The notes beneath the pieces were generated by a model. The model had not been told where the DNA came from. It saw nothing but the letters and a program-made list of their open reading frames with translations, and did not search any database. A DNA stretch of 64,000 nt from Solibacillus isronensis (lineage in GTDB: Bacteria; Bacillota; Bacilli; Bacillales_A; Planococcaceae), in the NCBI RefSeq assembly GCF_900168685.1, contig NZ_FVZN01000013.1, positions 310,001 to 374,000 of the forward strand, written 5' to 3'. Positions 17,182-27,363 of this stretch are shown here, piece after piece. Numbering within the stretch: position 1 is the stretch's first letter; each line of letters begins with the position of its first letter. The position numbers and the translations under genes were made by a program.

Positions 17182-17961
17182 TTATTCGATTTCCGTACCT
17201 GTAATTTCAGCTAACTTACCATTGTCTTTAATTTTTTGAAGACCTTCATTTAAAATATCCAATAGCTCTTTGTTGCCCTTTTTCACCATAAAGCCAAAGT
17301 AATCTTTCTCAAATGAAGTATCTTCTACCGCTTTTAAGCCTGAATCAGGATTGTTTTCAAGGTAATCTAAAATTACTGCATTATCACCGATAGCGGCATC
17401 TGCTGCACCTGTCAGTACTTCTGTTAAAGCAACAGAGAAGTTTTCATATGCCAAAATTTTCGAACTTGCAACACCTTGAAGTTCCTGTGCTGCGATATGA
17501 CCTGTCGTATTAATTTGTACCGCGATTTTTTTGTCTTTAATATCTTCCAATGATGCAACTGTTGAACCTTCTTTTGTCACGATCAGTAAAGTCGCTTCAT
17601 AATAAGGGTCTGTAAAGTCATATGATTCTTTACGCTCATCTGTGATTGTAATAGCCGCTGCACCCATATCTACTTCACCAGTTGTTACTTGGCTCATCAT
17701 AGAGTCCCAGCCTACATTCTTCACTTCTGTTTCAATGCCCATCTCTTCGCCGATCGCTGCTAAAATCTCTGAATCTAATCCGACAACATTACCTTTATCA
17801 TCTAAGTATTCAAATGGTGCATATGTAGCTTCCGTACCTGCAACAATTTTCTTATATTCTTTATCACCTGTTGATGAAGATTCGTCCGCTCCACACGCTG
17901 TTAAAATCATTGAAGCTGCAGCTAAAGGTGCTGCCCATTTAAATAGTTTTCTAGTACTCAT
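17182..17961 (-). CDS. Polar amino-acid ABC transporter substrate-binding lipoprotein (copy 1)
   Basis: A 259-residue lipoprotein. The start at 17961 follows AGGAGGAT; the upstream 27-codon extension has no ribosome-binding site. The LTAC lipobox is near residue 22. Residues 40-259 form the binding domain with the EATYAPFE and TDERKESYDFTDPYYEA motifs. It is the first gene of the importer operon, with a promoter and a CodY-like box just upstream, and is strongly similar to the second binding protein at 14728-15522. Confidence 0.92.
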   Translation of the reverse strand: MSTRKLFKWAAPLAAASMILTACGADESSSTGDKEYKKIVAGTEATYAPFEYLDDKGNVVGLDSEILAAIGEEMGIETEVKNVGWDSMMSQVTTGEVDMGAAAITITDERKESYDFTDPYYEATLLIVTKEGSTVASLEDIKDKKIAVQINTTGHIAAQELQGVASSKILAYENFSVALTEVLTGAADAAIGDNAVILDYLENNPDSGLKAVEDTSFEKDYFGFMVKKGNKELLDILNEGLQKIKDNGKLAEITGTEIE

Positions 17962-18010
17962 TATGAATATCCTCCTGGATGTAGTAGTTTTTTTGTTAAT
18001 AACATGTTCA

Positions 18011-18039
18011 ATTATATTAATTCCACAATTAATATACAA
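18011..18039 (-). promoter_or_regulatory. SigmaA-type promoter for the ABC importer operon
   Basis: On the minus strand, TTGTAT (18034-18039) and TATAAT (18011-18016) are separated by 17 bases. This would give a leader of about 40-45 bases to the start at 17961. Confidence 0.65.
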
Positions 18040-18044
18040 CATTT

Positions 18045-18059
18045 AATTTTTAAAAAATT
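18045..18059. promoter_or_regulatory. CodY-box-like palindrome upstream of the ABC importer promoter
   Basis: AATTTTTAAAAAATT differs at two of 15 positions from the CodY consensus AATTTTCWGAAAATT. It sits immediately upstream of the -35 hexamer. AT-rich background makes chance matches likely. Confidence 0.35.
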
Positions 18060-18244
18060 GATTATTATTGCAGTATGATGAATTAATATAACAAAATTGA
18101 CGGTATATTTGCATATAATTTAATATTTATTCACTCGATTACTATTTCATTATTGTATTCCCCTCTCCAGAAAGACTCTCGCATCATTACATATATTCCC
18201 TGTTTTTTATAATATATGTTAATTGGATGGGTATTTTTTAACAA

Positions 18245-18285
18245 AAATAAAAAAACTGCACAAGAGGAACTCCCTCTCATGCAGT
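18245..18285 (-). terminator. Terminator-like hairpin downstream of tRNA-Arg
   Basis: ACTGCA and AGAGG (18255-18267) pair with CCTCT and TGCAGT (18273-18285); the minus-strand read is followed by TTTTTT. Confidence 0.6.
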
Positions 18286-18304
18286 CTTGAAATTGTTATT
18301 TAGT

Positions 18305-18374
18305 TAGAGAACGAATGAAGGATAAAAAGAACCGGTACAGTGATTCCTTCTATCCTAATGAAACTTCATTCTCT
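18305..18374. repeat. Long imperfect inverted repeat
   Basis: AGAGAACGAATGAAG pairs with CTTCATTCTCT, with an inner AGGATA/TATCCT stem, over 70 bases. A second short inverted repeat (ATTGCAAAAAA/TTTTTTGCAAT) follows at 18375-18407. Function unknown. Confidence 0.5.
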
Positions 18375-18703
18375 ATTGCAAAAAAACCTCAGATGATTTT
18401 TTGCAATTGATATTGAAACGTATATTAAAACAGTAAAATGGTGCCCCCTAAAGGACATGATAGTATGGTCTATCTAACTAGTTTTGTAAAAACACAACAT
18501 TTAATAATGTACTAATTTTCTACATATATTTCAAGTAGGAAAAGTGCTTTTTTACAAAGAAATTTAATTTTTTAGGTGAAGAGCGTTTAAATTAGATTAG
18601 TTTCGGAAACTTATAGTGTAGCGTCAAAATTAAACTGTAGAAAAATGGAAGAGAAAGATTATTTTTACTTCATGCTGGTCAATAATAATCTTTAAAAAGA
18701 AAG

Positions 18704-18775
18704 CGCCCTCGGAGGGAATCGAACCCCCAGCCTCAGAACCGGAATCTGAAGTGTTATCCATTACACCACGAGGAC
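18704..18775 (-). tRNA. tRNA-Arg (anticodon CCG)
   Basis: A 72-base cloverleaf read on the minus strand. Acceptor GTCCTCG pairs with CGAGGGC, the anticodon stem CAGA/TCTG encloses loop TTCCGGT giving anticodon CCG, and the T arm carries GGTTCGATTCC. The 3' CCA is not encoded. It is a single tRNA, not in a cluster, divergent from clpP. Confidence 0.93.
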
Positions 18776-18855
18776 ATATAAATAAGTATATGAGCAACTT
18801 TTTTCATTATACAGATGGAACCCCTTATTTTCAACTGTAAAAATCAGAGTTTATA

Positions 18856-18886
18856 TTTGACCATAACTGACTAATACGTGTATGAT
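18856..18886 (+). promoter_or_regulatory. clpP promoter with partial CtsR box
   Basis: TTGACC (18857-18862) and TATGAT (18881-18886) are spaced by 18 bases. TTTGACC at 18856-18862 followed after three bases by ACTGACT resembles a degenerate CtsR heptad pair (reverse of GGTCAAA repeats), overlapping the -35. Confidence 0.5.
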
Positions 18887-18962
18887 AGGTTTACAGCTGA
18901 AATATTTGTCAATTTCAGCAAAAGTAATCGAATATAAGCTTTAACAAAGGGAGGATTTTTCA

Positions 18963-19553
18963 ATGAACTTAATTCCTACAGTTATTGAACAAACAAACCG
19001 CGGCGAACGTGCATATGACATTTATTCACGTTTACTTAAAGACCGCATCATTTTATTAGGTAGTGGGATTGACGATAATGTTGCGAACTCAATCGTAGCA
19101 CAGCTATTATTTTTAGAAGCTGAAGATCCAGATAAAGACATCTACCTATATATCAACTCACCAGGTGGCTCTATCACTTCAGGTATGGCGATCTACGATA
19201 CAATGAACTTCATCAAACCTGATGTATCAACAATCTGTATCGGTATGGCTGCTTCAATGGGTGCATTCCTGCTTTCTGCTGGTGCAAAAGGCAAACGTAT
19301 TGCATTACCAAACGCAGAAGTAATGATTCACCAACCACTTGGCGGAGCACAAGGTCAAGCAACAGAAATTGAAATCGCTGCAAAACGTATTTTACACTTA
19401 CGTGAAAAATTAAACCGCATCATGGCTGAAAACAGTGGCCAAGATTACGAAACGTTGGCACGCGACACAGATCGTGACAACTTCATGTCTGCAGAGCAAG
19501 CATTAGAGTACGGTCTTATCGATAAAATTTATGAGCGTAACCAATTAAAATAA
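18963..19553 (+). CDS. clpP: ATP-dependent Clp protease proteolytic subunit ClpP
   Basis: A 196-residue serine peptidase that forms the double-heptameric barrel with ClpC, ClpX or ClpE. The catalytic triad is intact: Ser98 in GMAASMG, His123 in VMIHQP and Asp172 in DRDNF. There is no long propeptide. The start follows AAAGGGAGG. It is monocistronic with its own terminator. The partial CtsR box upstream suggests heat and protein-stress control. Confidence 0.98.
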   Translation: MNLIPTVIEQTNRGERAYDIYSRLLKDRIILLGSGIDDNVANSIVAQLLFLEAEDPDKDIYLYINSPGGSITSGMAIYDTMNFIKPDVSTICIGMAASMGAFLLSAGAKGKRIALPNAEVMIHQPLGGAQGQATEIEIAAKRILHLREKLNRIMAENSGQDYETLARDTDRDNFMSAEQALEYGLIDKIYERNQLK

Positions 19554-19565
19554 TCGATTCATTCA

Positions 19566-19596
19566 AGCATACAAGATTCGTCTTGTATGCTTTTTT
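19566..19596 (+). terminator. clpP terminator
   Basis: AGCATACAAGA pairs with TCTTGTATGCT across a TTCG tetraloop, followed by TTTTTT. Confidence 0.93.
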
Positions 19597-19624
19597 GTAT
19601 TCAAAAATAATATAAGACATAATC

Positions 19625-19667
19625 CAAAAAAGCCATTTTTCTCTCTGGGAGAAAAATGGCATTTTTT
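19625..19667. terminator. Second hairpin with flanking A and T runs
   Basis: AAAAAAGCCATTTTTCTC pairs with GAGAAAAATGGCATTTTTT. The symmetrical flanks would terminate either direction. Confidence 0.7.
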
Positions 19668-19682
19668 CGCTGTGCGTAAAAA

Positions 19683-19856
19683 TTGATTTCCATTCCGGGA
19701 TGCTTTCCGCGGGCGTGGCCTGAGCCTGTAGTCTCAGGCGTCACGCTATTCCCGCAGGAAGCTTTGCTTGTGACTGTCGCTTACGCTTTCGTCACAGAGA
19801 AAATCTTGTAGCGAAAGGCGTAGCCGTCAGCTACACTCGCCCTGCATTCCAATCAA
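19683..19856. repeat. Dispersed palindromic intergenic repeat, longest copy
   Basis: It is bounded by TTGATTTCC and CCAATCAA, and is GC-rich inside with nested inverted segments (GGATGCTTTCCGCGGG against CCCGCAGGAAGC, and GTGACTGTCGC with its partner). It encodes no ORF of note. Shorter relatives lie at 15605, 33958 and 61211. It is probably a non-autonomous palindromic element of the genome. Confidence 0.7.
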
Positions 19857-19934
19857 TTTTCCAAAATATCCGTTTCTTAACAAGGATTTTTTCCTTACCA
19901 ATGAAATTTTTACTTTTATGCTAGCTCTTTTGTT

Positions 19935-20192
19935 TTAATCCGCTTTTTCAATTAGAAGTTGTAGTGCATCGATTGCTTTTTCTTCGTCATGGCCGTCTGC
20001 CCATAATGTGACAACTGTGCCTTTTGCAACAGCTAGGCTCATAATGCCCATAATCGACTTTGCATTTACTTTTTTCGTACCTTTTTCTAAAAAGACGTCT
20101 GCTTTATAACGATTCGCCTCTTGGACGAACAAAGCGGCCTGTCTTGCTTGTAAGCCCGATTTTAACTTTACTTCTACTTGTTTTTCAATCAT
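19935..20192 (-). CDS. crh: HPr-like catabolite repression protein Crh
   Basis: An 85-residue HPr fold. Gln15 replaces the phosphotransferase histidine (GLQARQAALF), while Ser46 in KSIMGIMSLA is kept. This pattern defines Crh, the HprK-phosphorylated cofactor of CcpA that does not act in sugar uptake. The start at 20192 follows GGGAG. It is last in the yvcI-rapZ-glmR-whiA-crh order, as in B. subtilis. Its kinase hprK is also in this window (34966-35904). Confidence 0.94.
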   Translation of the reverse strand: MIEKQVEVKLKSGLQARQAALFVQEANRYKADVFLEKGTKKVNAKSIMGIMSLAVAKGTVVTLWADGHDEEKAIDALQLLIEKAD

Positions 20193-20345
20193 GTTGAAAT
20201 ACTCCCTTTCACAACCGTTCATCGCTTCTAAGTTTATCTTAACGAAATTGTCCGAAAAGAACAACAATTGGAAACATCTTTTATGAAATCGTTACCAATT
20301 TTTTCTTTTACGCCTCGACGTACTTGCTCCGTACCTTTATGTGAA

Positions 20346-21287
20346 TTAAATACTCTCTCCACGACGGAGCGCATCCGCGATTTCATCGATTTTGCGCAGA
20401 CGATGATTGACGCCTGATTTACTGACGACGCCAGTTGAAACCATTTCACCGAGCTCTTTTAACGTCACGTCCTGATATTCCACACGAAGACGTGCTATTT
20501 CACGCAGTTTTTCCGGCAGTTGATCAAGACCTACCGCATTATCAATATAGCGGATATTTTCCACTTGCCGCAACGCCGCGCCTATTGTTTTGTTTAAGTT
20601 GGCTGTTTCACAGTTTACGATACGGTTTACACTGTTACGCATATCTCTAATGATCCGCACATCCTCAAACTTCAGCATTGCCTGTACAGCACCGACTAAA
20701 TTCATAAAATCCGAAATCTTTTCGGCTTCTTTCAAATACGTTACAAAGCCTTTTTTACGTTCGATCGTTTTCGCATTTAAGTCGTATCGGTTCATCAGCT
20801 CTGCCAACGCTTCCCCGTGCTCCTTATATAAAGAATAAATCTCTAAATGGTAGGAAGAGGTTTCCGGATTGTTCACCGAGCCTCCTGCCAAAAAGGCACC
20901 ACGTAAATAAGCACGGCGTTCACTTTCTTTCGGTATGATTGATTTGGAGATTGTATGATTAAACTCAAATGAATTTGAGACAATTTCTAAATCCGCAAGA
21001 ATTTCCCGTGCACCTTCACGAACACGGCATATATACACATTGTTCTTTTTAAGACGCATCTTTTTTCGAACAAGCAACTCGACATTATATGGATAAAGCT
21101 TCTTTACAATTGTATAGAGCCGCCGTGCGATTGCCGCATTTTCTGTTTGTACGTCTAAGCTCAATTGCCGATTCGCAAAACTTAACGAACCGTTCATCCG
21201 TATAAGGGCAGATACTTCAGCCTTTAAACTGCTATCACCTGCTTCTACTTGCGTCAGTTCTTTCTTTGTTTCAGATGCAAATGACAT
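20346..21287 (-). CDS. whiA: WhiA-family DNA-binding protein
   Basis: A 313-residue protein with the typical two-part architecture: an N-terminal LAGLIDADG-like domain ([13 protein letters not shown] at about 127-139) and a C-terminal helix-turn-helix ([26 protein letters not shown]). In B. subtilis WhiA affects cell division and chromosome segregation. It follows glmR closely in the conserved operon. Confidence 0.95.
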   Translation of the reverse strand: MSFASETKKELTQVEAGDSSLKAEVSALIRMNGSLSFANRQLSLDVQTENAAIARRLYTIVKKLYPYNVELLVRKKMRLKKNNVYICRVREGAREILADLEIVSNSFEFNHTISKSIIPKESERRAYLRGAFLAGGSVNNPETSSYHLEIYSLYKEHGEALAELMNRYDLNAKTIERKKGFVTYLKEAEKISDFMNLVGAVQAMLKFEDVRIIRDMRNSVNRIVNCETANLNKTIGAALRQVENIRYIDNAVGLDQLPEKLREIARLRVEYQDVTLKELGEMVSTGVVSKSGVNHRLRKIDEIADALRRGESI

Positions 21288-21337
21288 GGATTCGCTCCCC
21301 CTTTCCTAGCAACCTATGTAGCGTTTCTTTCATACTA

Positions 21338-22315
21338 CTATTCTTGCATCGTTTGTTTTTTCTGTAATGTATATTCACAAAGCCATTCAGCGAGATTTAC
21401 CGCATCATGTCGTACTGTTCCATTTTCAATAAGTGCAATCTCTTTTGGAATAATATTAATGCCCATTTCTTGCAGTCTTTCAATATCGAACTTTACAGGT
21501 TCGGCATTTTCTTCACGGTAATTTTCGTAAATCGAAGGAGGCAGCTCCTTTTCATTGATCAGTACCGATTGAATAAATGCTTCTCCGACATGTTCATGGA
21601 TTGCTTCAATATGTTTTGAAGCAGTAAAGTTTCCCGTTTCACCTTGCTGGGTCATTAAATTCGCAATGTAAATCTTTTCACCGTTAGCACGAATAACTGC
21701 CTGCCCGATTCCTTTTACTAACAAATTCGGAATGATGCTTGTATAAAGGCTTCCAGGTCCAATCAAAATAAAATCTGCCCGTTCAATCGCATGAACTGCA
21801 GCAGGTAAAGGTTTGAGATTACTCGGCTCCAAATATACCCGTTTAATCGGTGCATGGCCTGATGGAATTTTCGACTCACCTATAATGTCTGACCCATCCG
21901 CTAATTCGGCATGTAATGTAACCTTCTTATTCGCTGCTGGAATGACCTTTCCGTGCACATTCAGAACTTTGCTCATTTCAGCAATCGCATGGTTAAAATC
22001 ACCTGTAATTTCCGTTAAAGCCGTCAACATTAAATTCCCGAGCGAATGACCGCCTAAATCGTTTGATTGGGAAAAGCGATATTGAAACATTTGCTCAACT
22101 AACGGCTCTACGTCTGAAAGTGCGGCAATTACATTTCGCACATCTCCTGGCGGCGGGATATCATAGTCATCCCGCAAACGTCCAGAAGAGCCACCGTCAT
22201 CTGCAACCGTAACGATGGCCTTTATATCAAAAGGATGTTGCTTTAAACCGCGTAAAATTGTTGAAAGGCCTGTCCCCCCGCCAATTACGACGATTCTTGT
22301 TCTCTTTTTTTTCAT
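21338..22315 (-). CDS. glmR: GlmR/YvcK gluconeogenesis factor
   Basis: A 325-residue UDP-sugar-binding protein of the CofD-like fold. It has the N-terminal GGGTGLSTILRGLK, VADDGGSSGRLR and GDVRN motifs. The start at 22315 lies four bases after the rapZ stop and behind AGGAAGG; the frame runs 51 codons further upstream, inside rapZ, which is not used. In B. subtilis it stimulates GlmS and is needed for morphology on gluconeogenic carbon. Confidence 0.94.
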   Translation of the reverse strand: MKKKRTRIVVIGGGTGLSTILRGLKQHPFDIKAIVTVADDGGSSGRLRDDYDIPPPGDVRNVIAALSDVEPLVEQMFQYRFSQSNDLGGHSLGNLMLTALTEITGDFNHAIAEMSKVLNVHGKVIPAANKKVTLHAELADGSDIIGESKIPSGHAPIKRVYLEPSNLKPLPAAVHAIERADFILIGPGSLYTSIIPNLLVKGIGQAVIRANGEKIYIANLMTQQGETGNFTASKHIEAIHEHVGEAFIQSVLINEKELPPSIYENYREENAEPVKFDIERLQEMGINIIPKEIALIENGTVRHDAVNLAEWLCEYTLQKKQTMQE

Positions 22316-22319
22316 TTCA

Positions 22320-23201
22320 TCAATCCTTCCTATGATTGATATCTCTATGTGTAACGATGACTTGATCATTTTTTGCCAATAGCTTCCCGAAGTATTCAGC
22401 AAGTGTAACGGAGCGATGTTGCCCGCCCGTACAGCCGAAAGCGATGACAAGCTGTGATTTGCCTTCATTACGGTAATGGGGAATCATGAAAGTGAACAAG
22501 TCAGTCAGTTTGGCAATTAACTGTTGTGTTTCTTCTGTTGCCAGTACGTAAGAGGAAACTTCTGTTTGTAGCCCTGTTTTATGCCTCAATTCATCAACAT
22601 AGTAAGGATTTTTTAAAAAACGGACATCGAATACTAAATCTGCATCAATCGGCAGCCCATGCTTAAATCCAAATGACATAATGTTTAGTGAAAACGTCGG
22701 ACTGCTCATATTGCTGAATTCCTGGGCGATACGTTCACGTAATTCACGTGGTTTTAACTTGGAAGTATTGACGATTGATTTGGCGCGCCCTTTTACTTCA
22801 GAAAGCAATTCGCGCTCCAATTGAATCCCTTCCAGCGGTAATCCCTGAGGTGCAAGCGGATGTGATCGGCGTGATTCTTTATAGCGGCGAACTAATGTGG
22901 CATCATCGGATTCTAAAAATAAAATACGGAGTAAAATATCTTCTTCGTCCAGTAGTGCGTCGAGCGATTCGATCAATGAGCCAAAAAATTCTCTCCCACG
23001 TAAATCCATGACAACGGCCATACGTGAAATCTTTTTTTCGGAACCCTTCATTAGCGCTAAAAAAGTAGTTAAAAGCTCCGGAGGTAAATTATCTACACAG
23101 TAATAACCTAAATCCTCAAAACTTTGAACTGCTACCGTTTTGCCCGCCCCTGACATTCCTGTAATAATCACTAACTCATGTGTATAGCTCGAACTTGCCA
23201 C
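22320..23201 (-). CDS. rapZ: RapZ/YvcJ nucleotide-binding protein
   Basis: A 293-residue P-loop protein with Walker A GMSGAGKT at residues 15-22 and the C-terminal [11 protein letters not shown] motif of the RapZ substrate-binding domain. In enteric bacteria the family controls GlmS through small RNAs; in Bacillus YvcJ hydrolyses GTP and affects competence. It is in the conserved nudix-rapZ-glmR-whiA order with short spacing. Confidence 0.94.
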   Translation of the reverse strand: MASSSYTHELVIITGMSGAGKTVAVQSFEDLGYYCVDNLPPELLTTFLALMKGSEKKISRMAVVMDLRGREFFGSLIESLDALLDEEDILLRILFLESDDATLVRRYKESRRSHPLAPQGLPLEGIQLERELLSEVKGRAKSIVNTSKLKPRELRERIAQEFSNMSSPTFSLNIMSFGFKHGLPIDADLVFDVRFLKNPYYVDELRHKTGLQTEVSSYVLATEETQQLIAKLTDLFTFMIPHYRNEGKSQLVIAFGCTGGQHRSVTLAEYFGKLLAKNDQVIVTHRDINHRKD

Positions 23202-23215
23202 TTATTTCATCTCCT

Positions 23216-23686
23216 CTAGTTTTGTTCCGTCGAGTTTTGGATTTTTTCACTAATCAGCTCAAAATCCTCTGTATATTCAAATGTACCATATTGCGTACCT
23301 TTATTTAATGCTGCAAATAATAAATTCGTACGGTCACCTGCTGCCATCGGAAGATCCTTTAAACGATCAATTTCATACCAGTTTAAAATGCCTTCCCGTG
23401 TTTCGACAAATGGTGTTCCTTCAACATCTGTTGCAATAAATGTGTACAGCATCCACTCATCGACGACTGTATCTCCATTTTTAATAACCATTGTATATAC
23501 GCCTTTTAAATGAACGTCTTTTGGTGTTAGATTCGTCTCTTCCTGAAATTCGCGTATAGCGGAGTCATAGATGGACTCTCCTGGCTCCATTTTCCCACCC
23601 GGTGCCACAAACCAGCCTCTTCTCGGCTTTTGCAGCAATAATACTTGACCATCTTTAATAGCGAGTAAATTTGTAATACGTTGCAT
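23216..23686 (-). CDS. Nudix hydrolase, YvcI type (MutT/NUDIX)
   Basis: A 156-residue protein. The nudix box is complete: GGKMEPGES followed by REFQEET, with the Gx5Ex7REUxEE spacing. The start at 23686 follows GAGGTG at seven bases; the frame has a 21-codon upstream extension. It is the first gene of the rapZ-glmR-whiA-crh operon. A nucleoside triphosphate or diphosphate substrate is likely, but its identity is unknown. Confidence 0.9.
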   Translation of the reverse strand: MQRITNLLAIKDGQVLLLQKPRRGWFVAPGGKMEPGESIYDSAIREFQEETNLTPKDVHLKGVYTMVIKNGDTVVDEWMLYTFIATDVEGTPFVETREGILNWYEIDRLKDLPMAAGDRTNLLFAALNKGTQYGTFEYTEDFELISEKIQNSTEQN

Positions 23687-23758
23687 ACACAACACCTCAA
23701 CTTTTTCATTTAATGGATAAGTGAATATATAATATTTCACGAATTCCACATAAGTAAA

Positions 23759-23790
23759 GACACAATTTCGCTATGTGAAGCGAATTGTGT
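23759..23790. repeat. Inverted repeat upstream of the nudix gene
   Basis: ACACAATTTCGC pairs with GCGAATTGTGT. It lies in the 327-base gap between the nudix gene and trxB, presumably in or near the promoter region of the nudix-rapZ operon. Confidence 0.5.
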
Positions 23791-23883
23791 TTTTCTAAAG
23801 CTTATTTCTATTATACCTTGTCCTATGCATTCAGTAAAAGCAAGCGTTTCATTTATAATGCCAGCATTTTTGCCTGAAAGCCA

Positions 23884-23926
23884 CAAAAAAAGAGGTTGCT
23901 TCAGCGTAAACCGCTTGAAACAACCT
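23884..23926 (-). terminator. trxB terminator
   Basis: AGGTTGCTTC pairs with GAAACAACCT, extended by GCG/CGC; the minus-strand read is followed by TTTTTTT. Confidence 0.85.
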
Positions 23927-24013
23927 TAGGATAAAATATAAGGGGGTTAAAACAAATTCCACTTTTAGTATACCCTTATTTTGTAACGATATGATTACAT
24001 TTATGTTAAAGAA

Positions 24014-24994
<981 letters not shown>

Positions 24995-25034
24995 TTATCG
25001 TATAAGATTGTTTGTATAAATACAAATATACTGC

Positions 25035-26561
25035 CTATTCAAAGTCCGACGGTACAAATTCATATAATTCATCATTGTATTTCGATAATGTGGCAGTCGA
25101 AATATTATATTTACCCGCAACTGCTTTTTTCGTCACTTTGTTTTCCAGTGCCGTATGGAAAGAATATTCAACAGCAGCAGCAAGCGCTGCACGATTTTTA
25201 AACGCATAGCCTTGTTCGAATGCGATTTCTCCAAGTGCAAACCATGTACTTAACACTTGCGCCACTTCCAATGAAATCGAATCATTCGTTTCTGTAATCA
25301 GTTCGGCAACTTCCATAAACCGCAGGAATTGCTGTTCTTCCTTGCTGCCGTTACTGAAGTCATAATCCAATGCATACGCCATGCAAAGCTTTTCGATAGC
25401 CGTAAAATTCGAGACATTTAAAAGAGACGGGTGTGCAACAATCTCTTGCTTATGTGCAGACCGCTTCAATAAAAACATGCCGAATAATCGGCTTGACTGA
25501 TGCTCATCTGTTAGTTGACGAATAATGAAGTCACGATGGTTTTCCGCGGAATTGCGTAAAATAGAACCTTCACCACTTACCCACGGTTCCATCCCTTCTT
25601 TTGATGGATCCAACTGGATGAGCATTTTCCATGCATCTTTTGCAATTGTTTCATGTCCTGAGAAGTAAGCTGACTGGGCAAGCCAGAAATAGAAGCCAGG
25701 CTCTCCATCATAGCCTTTCTTACTCATAGAACGCAGCCATTTATAGGCCTCTTCATATTGCCCGATTAACGCAAATGTCGCACCGAGCTTATAACGGTTT
25801 TCCCAATCGAACGGTTGGATTTTCTTCAATAACCCGACCAGTTCATTTAGCTCTTCACTGCTTTTTTCGTAATACGCAAATACGGCCAAGTTGCAAAGTG
25901 CATGAAGATTGCCTTTGTTTTCACGCAGCACTCGATATAAAAGTGCTCGTGCCTGTTCCGCGTCTCCGACATAAAAATAAGCTAACGCCAGATTATTGTA
26001 CGCATTCCAAAGGTCCGGATACTCTTCAATGAGTTGCTCCAGCATTTCGATAGCTGTCTTAAAATCTCCCTGCTCCATATGGCGGCGAGCTTTTTCCTGT
26101 GCCACATGCTTTGCCCCATCAAATTCGTCCATGTCATCCATTTCTTCGCCCACATAGTCGACAAACTCCAATATTTCAGAGGCGTCTTCCGTATATGTGC
26201 CATTAGGTTCCATTTCTAAATATTGTGCTGCGTATTTTTGGGCATCCGCAATATGACCGATACAGCCCGACACTTCCGCCAGCATGAAAATGATTTCGGA
26301 TTCATTCGGCTCTAAACTATAGGCTGTGTGAATCAGCTCATATGCATGCTCAAAATTTTGCAGTTCCATTTCAAGTATTCCGTACTGTAGTAACACATGC
26401 GCATCATCCGGACTTAAATCCGCAGCGCGCTTTATAAATTTATATGCTTTATCCATTTCGTCTCGTTCTATTGCCTTTAAAGCTTTCTTGTAATAATAAT
26501 CACCATTCGGAACAAACGACACGACATTAGTAGCTTTTGGTTTTAAACGTTTATTTTCCAA
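25035..26561 (-). CDS. Tetratricopeptide repeat protein (YvcD-like)
   Basis: A 508-residue soluble protein made largely of helical TPR units. Clear repeats occur at about residues 22-90, 165-235 and 270-300 (for example YYKKALKAIERDEMDKAYKF and AYNNLALAYFYVGDAEQARA). The C-terminal 150 residues lack obvious repeats and end in a helix-turn-helix-like segment (KKAVAGKYNISTATLSKYNDEL). This end could bind DNA or be structural. It matches yvcD by position upstream of trxB. Function unknown. Confidence 0.88.
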   Translation of the reverse strand: MENKRLKPKATNVVSFVPNGDYYYKKALKAIERDEMDKAYKFIKRAADLSPDDAHVLLQYGILEMELQNFEHAYELIHTAYSLEPNESEIIFMLAEVSGCIGHIADAQKYAAQYLEMEPNGTYTEDASEILEFVDYVGEEMDDMDEFDGAKHVAQEKARRHMEQGDFKTAIEMLEQLIEEYPDLWNAYNNLALAYFYVGDAEQARALLYRVLRENKGNLHALCNLAVFAYYEKSSEELNELVGLLKKIQPFDWENRYKLGATFALIGQYEEAYKWLRSMSKKGYDGEPGFYFWLAQSAYFSGHETIAKDAWKMLIQLDPSKEGMEPWVSGEGSILRNSAENHRDFIIRQLTDEHQSSRLFGMFLLKRSAHKQEIVAHPSLLNVSNFTAIEKLCMAYALDYDFSNGSKEEQQFLRFMEVAELITETNDSISLEVAQVLSTWFALGEIAFEQGYAFKNRAALAAAVEYSFHTALENKVTKKAVAGKYNISTATLSKYNDELYEFVPSDFE

Positions 26562-26679
26562 TAATATTCCTCCGAGTCATTCCGTTCAATACATTCTATA
26601 TCATCAAATACGCAGGTCATTTGTTTGTAAACAAAGAAATAAGGAACGCACAGGTGTGGTCCCTTAATCAATTCTTACT

Positions 26680-26688
26680 ATTATAGCA
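26680..26688 (-). promoter_or_regulatory. Extended -10 promoter for the TPR-trxB genes
   Basis: The minus strand reads TGCTATAAT, an extended -10 element, about 120 bases before the TPR start. The -35 is weak. A small hairpin (about 26640-26664) lies in the leader. Confidence 0.5.
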
Positions 26689-26745
26689 TATCCGGCACAT
26701 ATGTACTAAAAACACGTCTGACAAAGCGGTGTTAATTTTTAGTTG

Positions 26746-27363
26746 TTATTGCTTCTTTCCTTCATGACGTTTTTGCAATACATCAAGCACTTCATAAACA
26801 TCGACTTTTTGCTCTTGAAGCAATACTAATAAGTGATAAAGAAGATCTGCCGATTCCCATTTCACTTCTTCTGCATCGCGGTTTTTGGCCCCGATGACAA
26901 CTTCTGTAGCCTCTTCGCCGACTTTTTTACAGATTTTATCAATACCTTTATCGAATAAATACGTTGTGTACGCCCCTTCAGGCATATCGATTTCACGTTG
27001 TTTAATCACTTCTACAAGCTGCGGGAGAATCGCGACAGAGCCAGGGCGTTCGTTTTCTACCAAGCTTTCAGTAAAGCATGAAGTCGTTCCGTTATGACAA
27101 GCCGGACCAGCTGGAATGACTTCAATTACAAGTGCATCCTTGTCACAGTCTGTTTTGATCGAAACTACTTTTTGCGTGTTGCCGCTCGTTGCGCCTTTAT
27201 GCCAAAGCTCCTGACGAGAACGTGAATAAAACCAAGTTTCATTCGTCTCAATCGTTTTTTGGAGTGACTCTTCGTTCATATAAGCTACTGTTAATACTTC
27301 TTTTGACTGTGCATCTTGTACTACGGCTGTAATTAAGCCTTGTTCATTAAATTTTACGTTCAT
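26746..27363 (-). CDS. hisI: Bifunctional phosphoribosyl-AMP cyclohydrolase / phosphoribosyl-ATP pyrophosphatase
   Basis: A 205-residue HisIE fusion. The N-terminal HisI domain (about 1-115) carries the metal-binding TDCDKDA and CHNGTTSCF motifs; the C-terminal HisE domain (about 116-205) carries [16 protein letters not shown]. It catalyses the second and third steps of histidine synthesis. It overlaps the hisF stop by four bases and is last in the operon. Confidence 0.96.
   Translation of the reverse strand: MNVKFNEQGLITAVVQDAQSKEVLTVAYMNEESLQKTIETNETWFYSRSRQELWHKGATSGNTQKVVSIKTDCDKDALVIEVIPAGPACHNGTTSCFTESLVENERPGSVAILPQLVEVIKQREIDMPEGAYTTYLFDKGIDKICKKVGEEATEVVIGAKNRDAEEVKWESADLLYHLLVLLQEQKVDVYEVLDVLQKRHEGKKQ

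Larger units (their letters stand above)
18060..18703. other. Gene-free region with consecutive hairpins
   Basis: No gene is supported in this 640-base stretch. It contains three consecutive inverted repeats between 18245 and 18407. The rest is AT-rich without recognisable structure. Confidence 0.5.

Noticed and set aside
18300-18480. T-box riboswitch near tRNA-Arg
   Set aside because: No T-box core sequence or specifier loop was found, and the following gene on the minus strand has its own promoter closer to the start.
20193-20345. An extended N-terminus of crh (frame open to 20267)
   Set aside because: The added residues are unlike HPr, and the GGGAG-preceded ATG at 20192 gives the exact Crh length with Gln15 and Ser46 in place.
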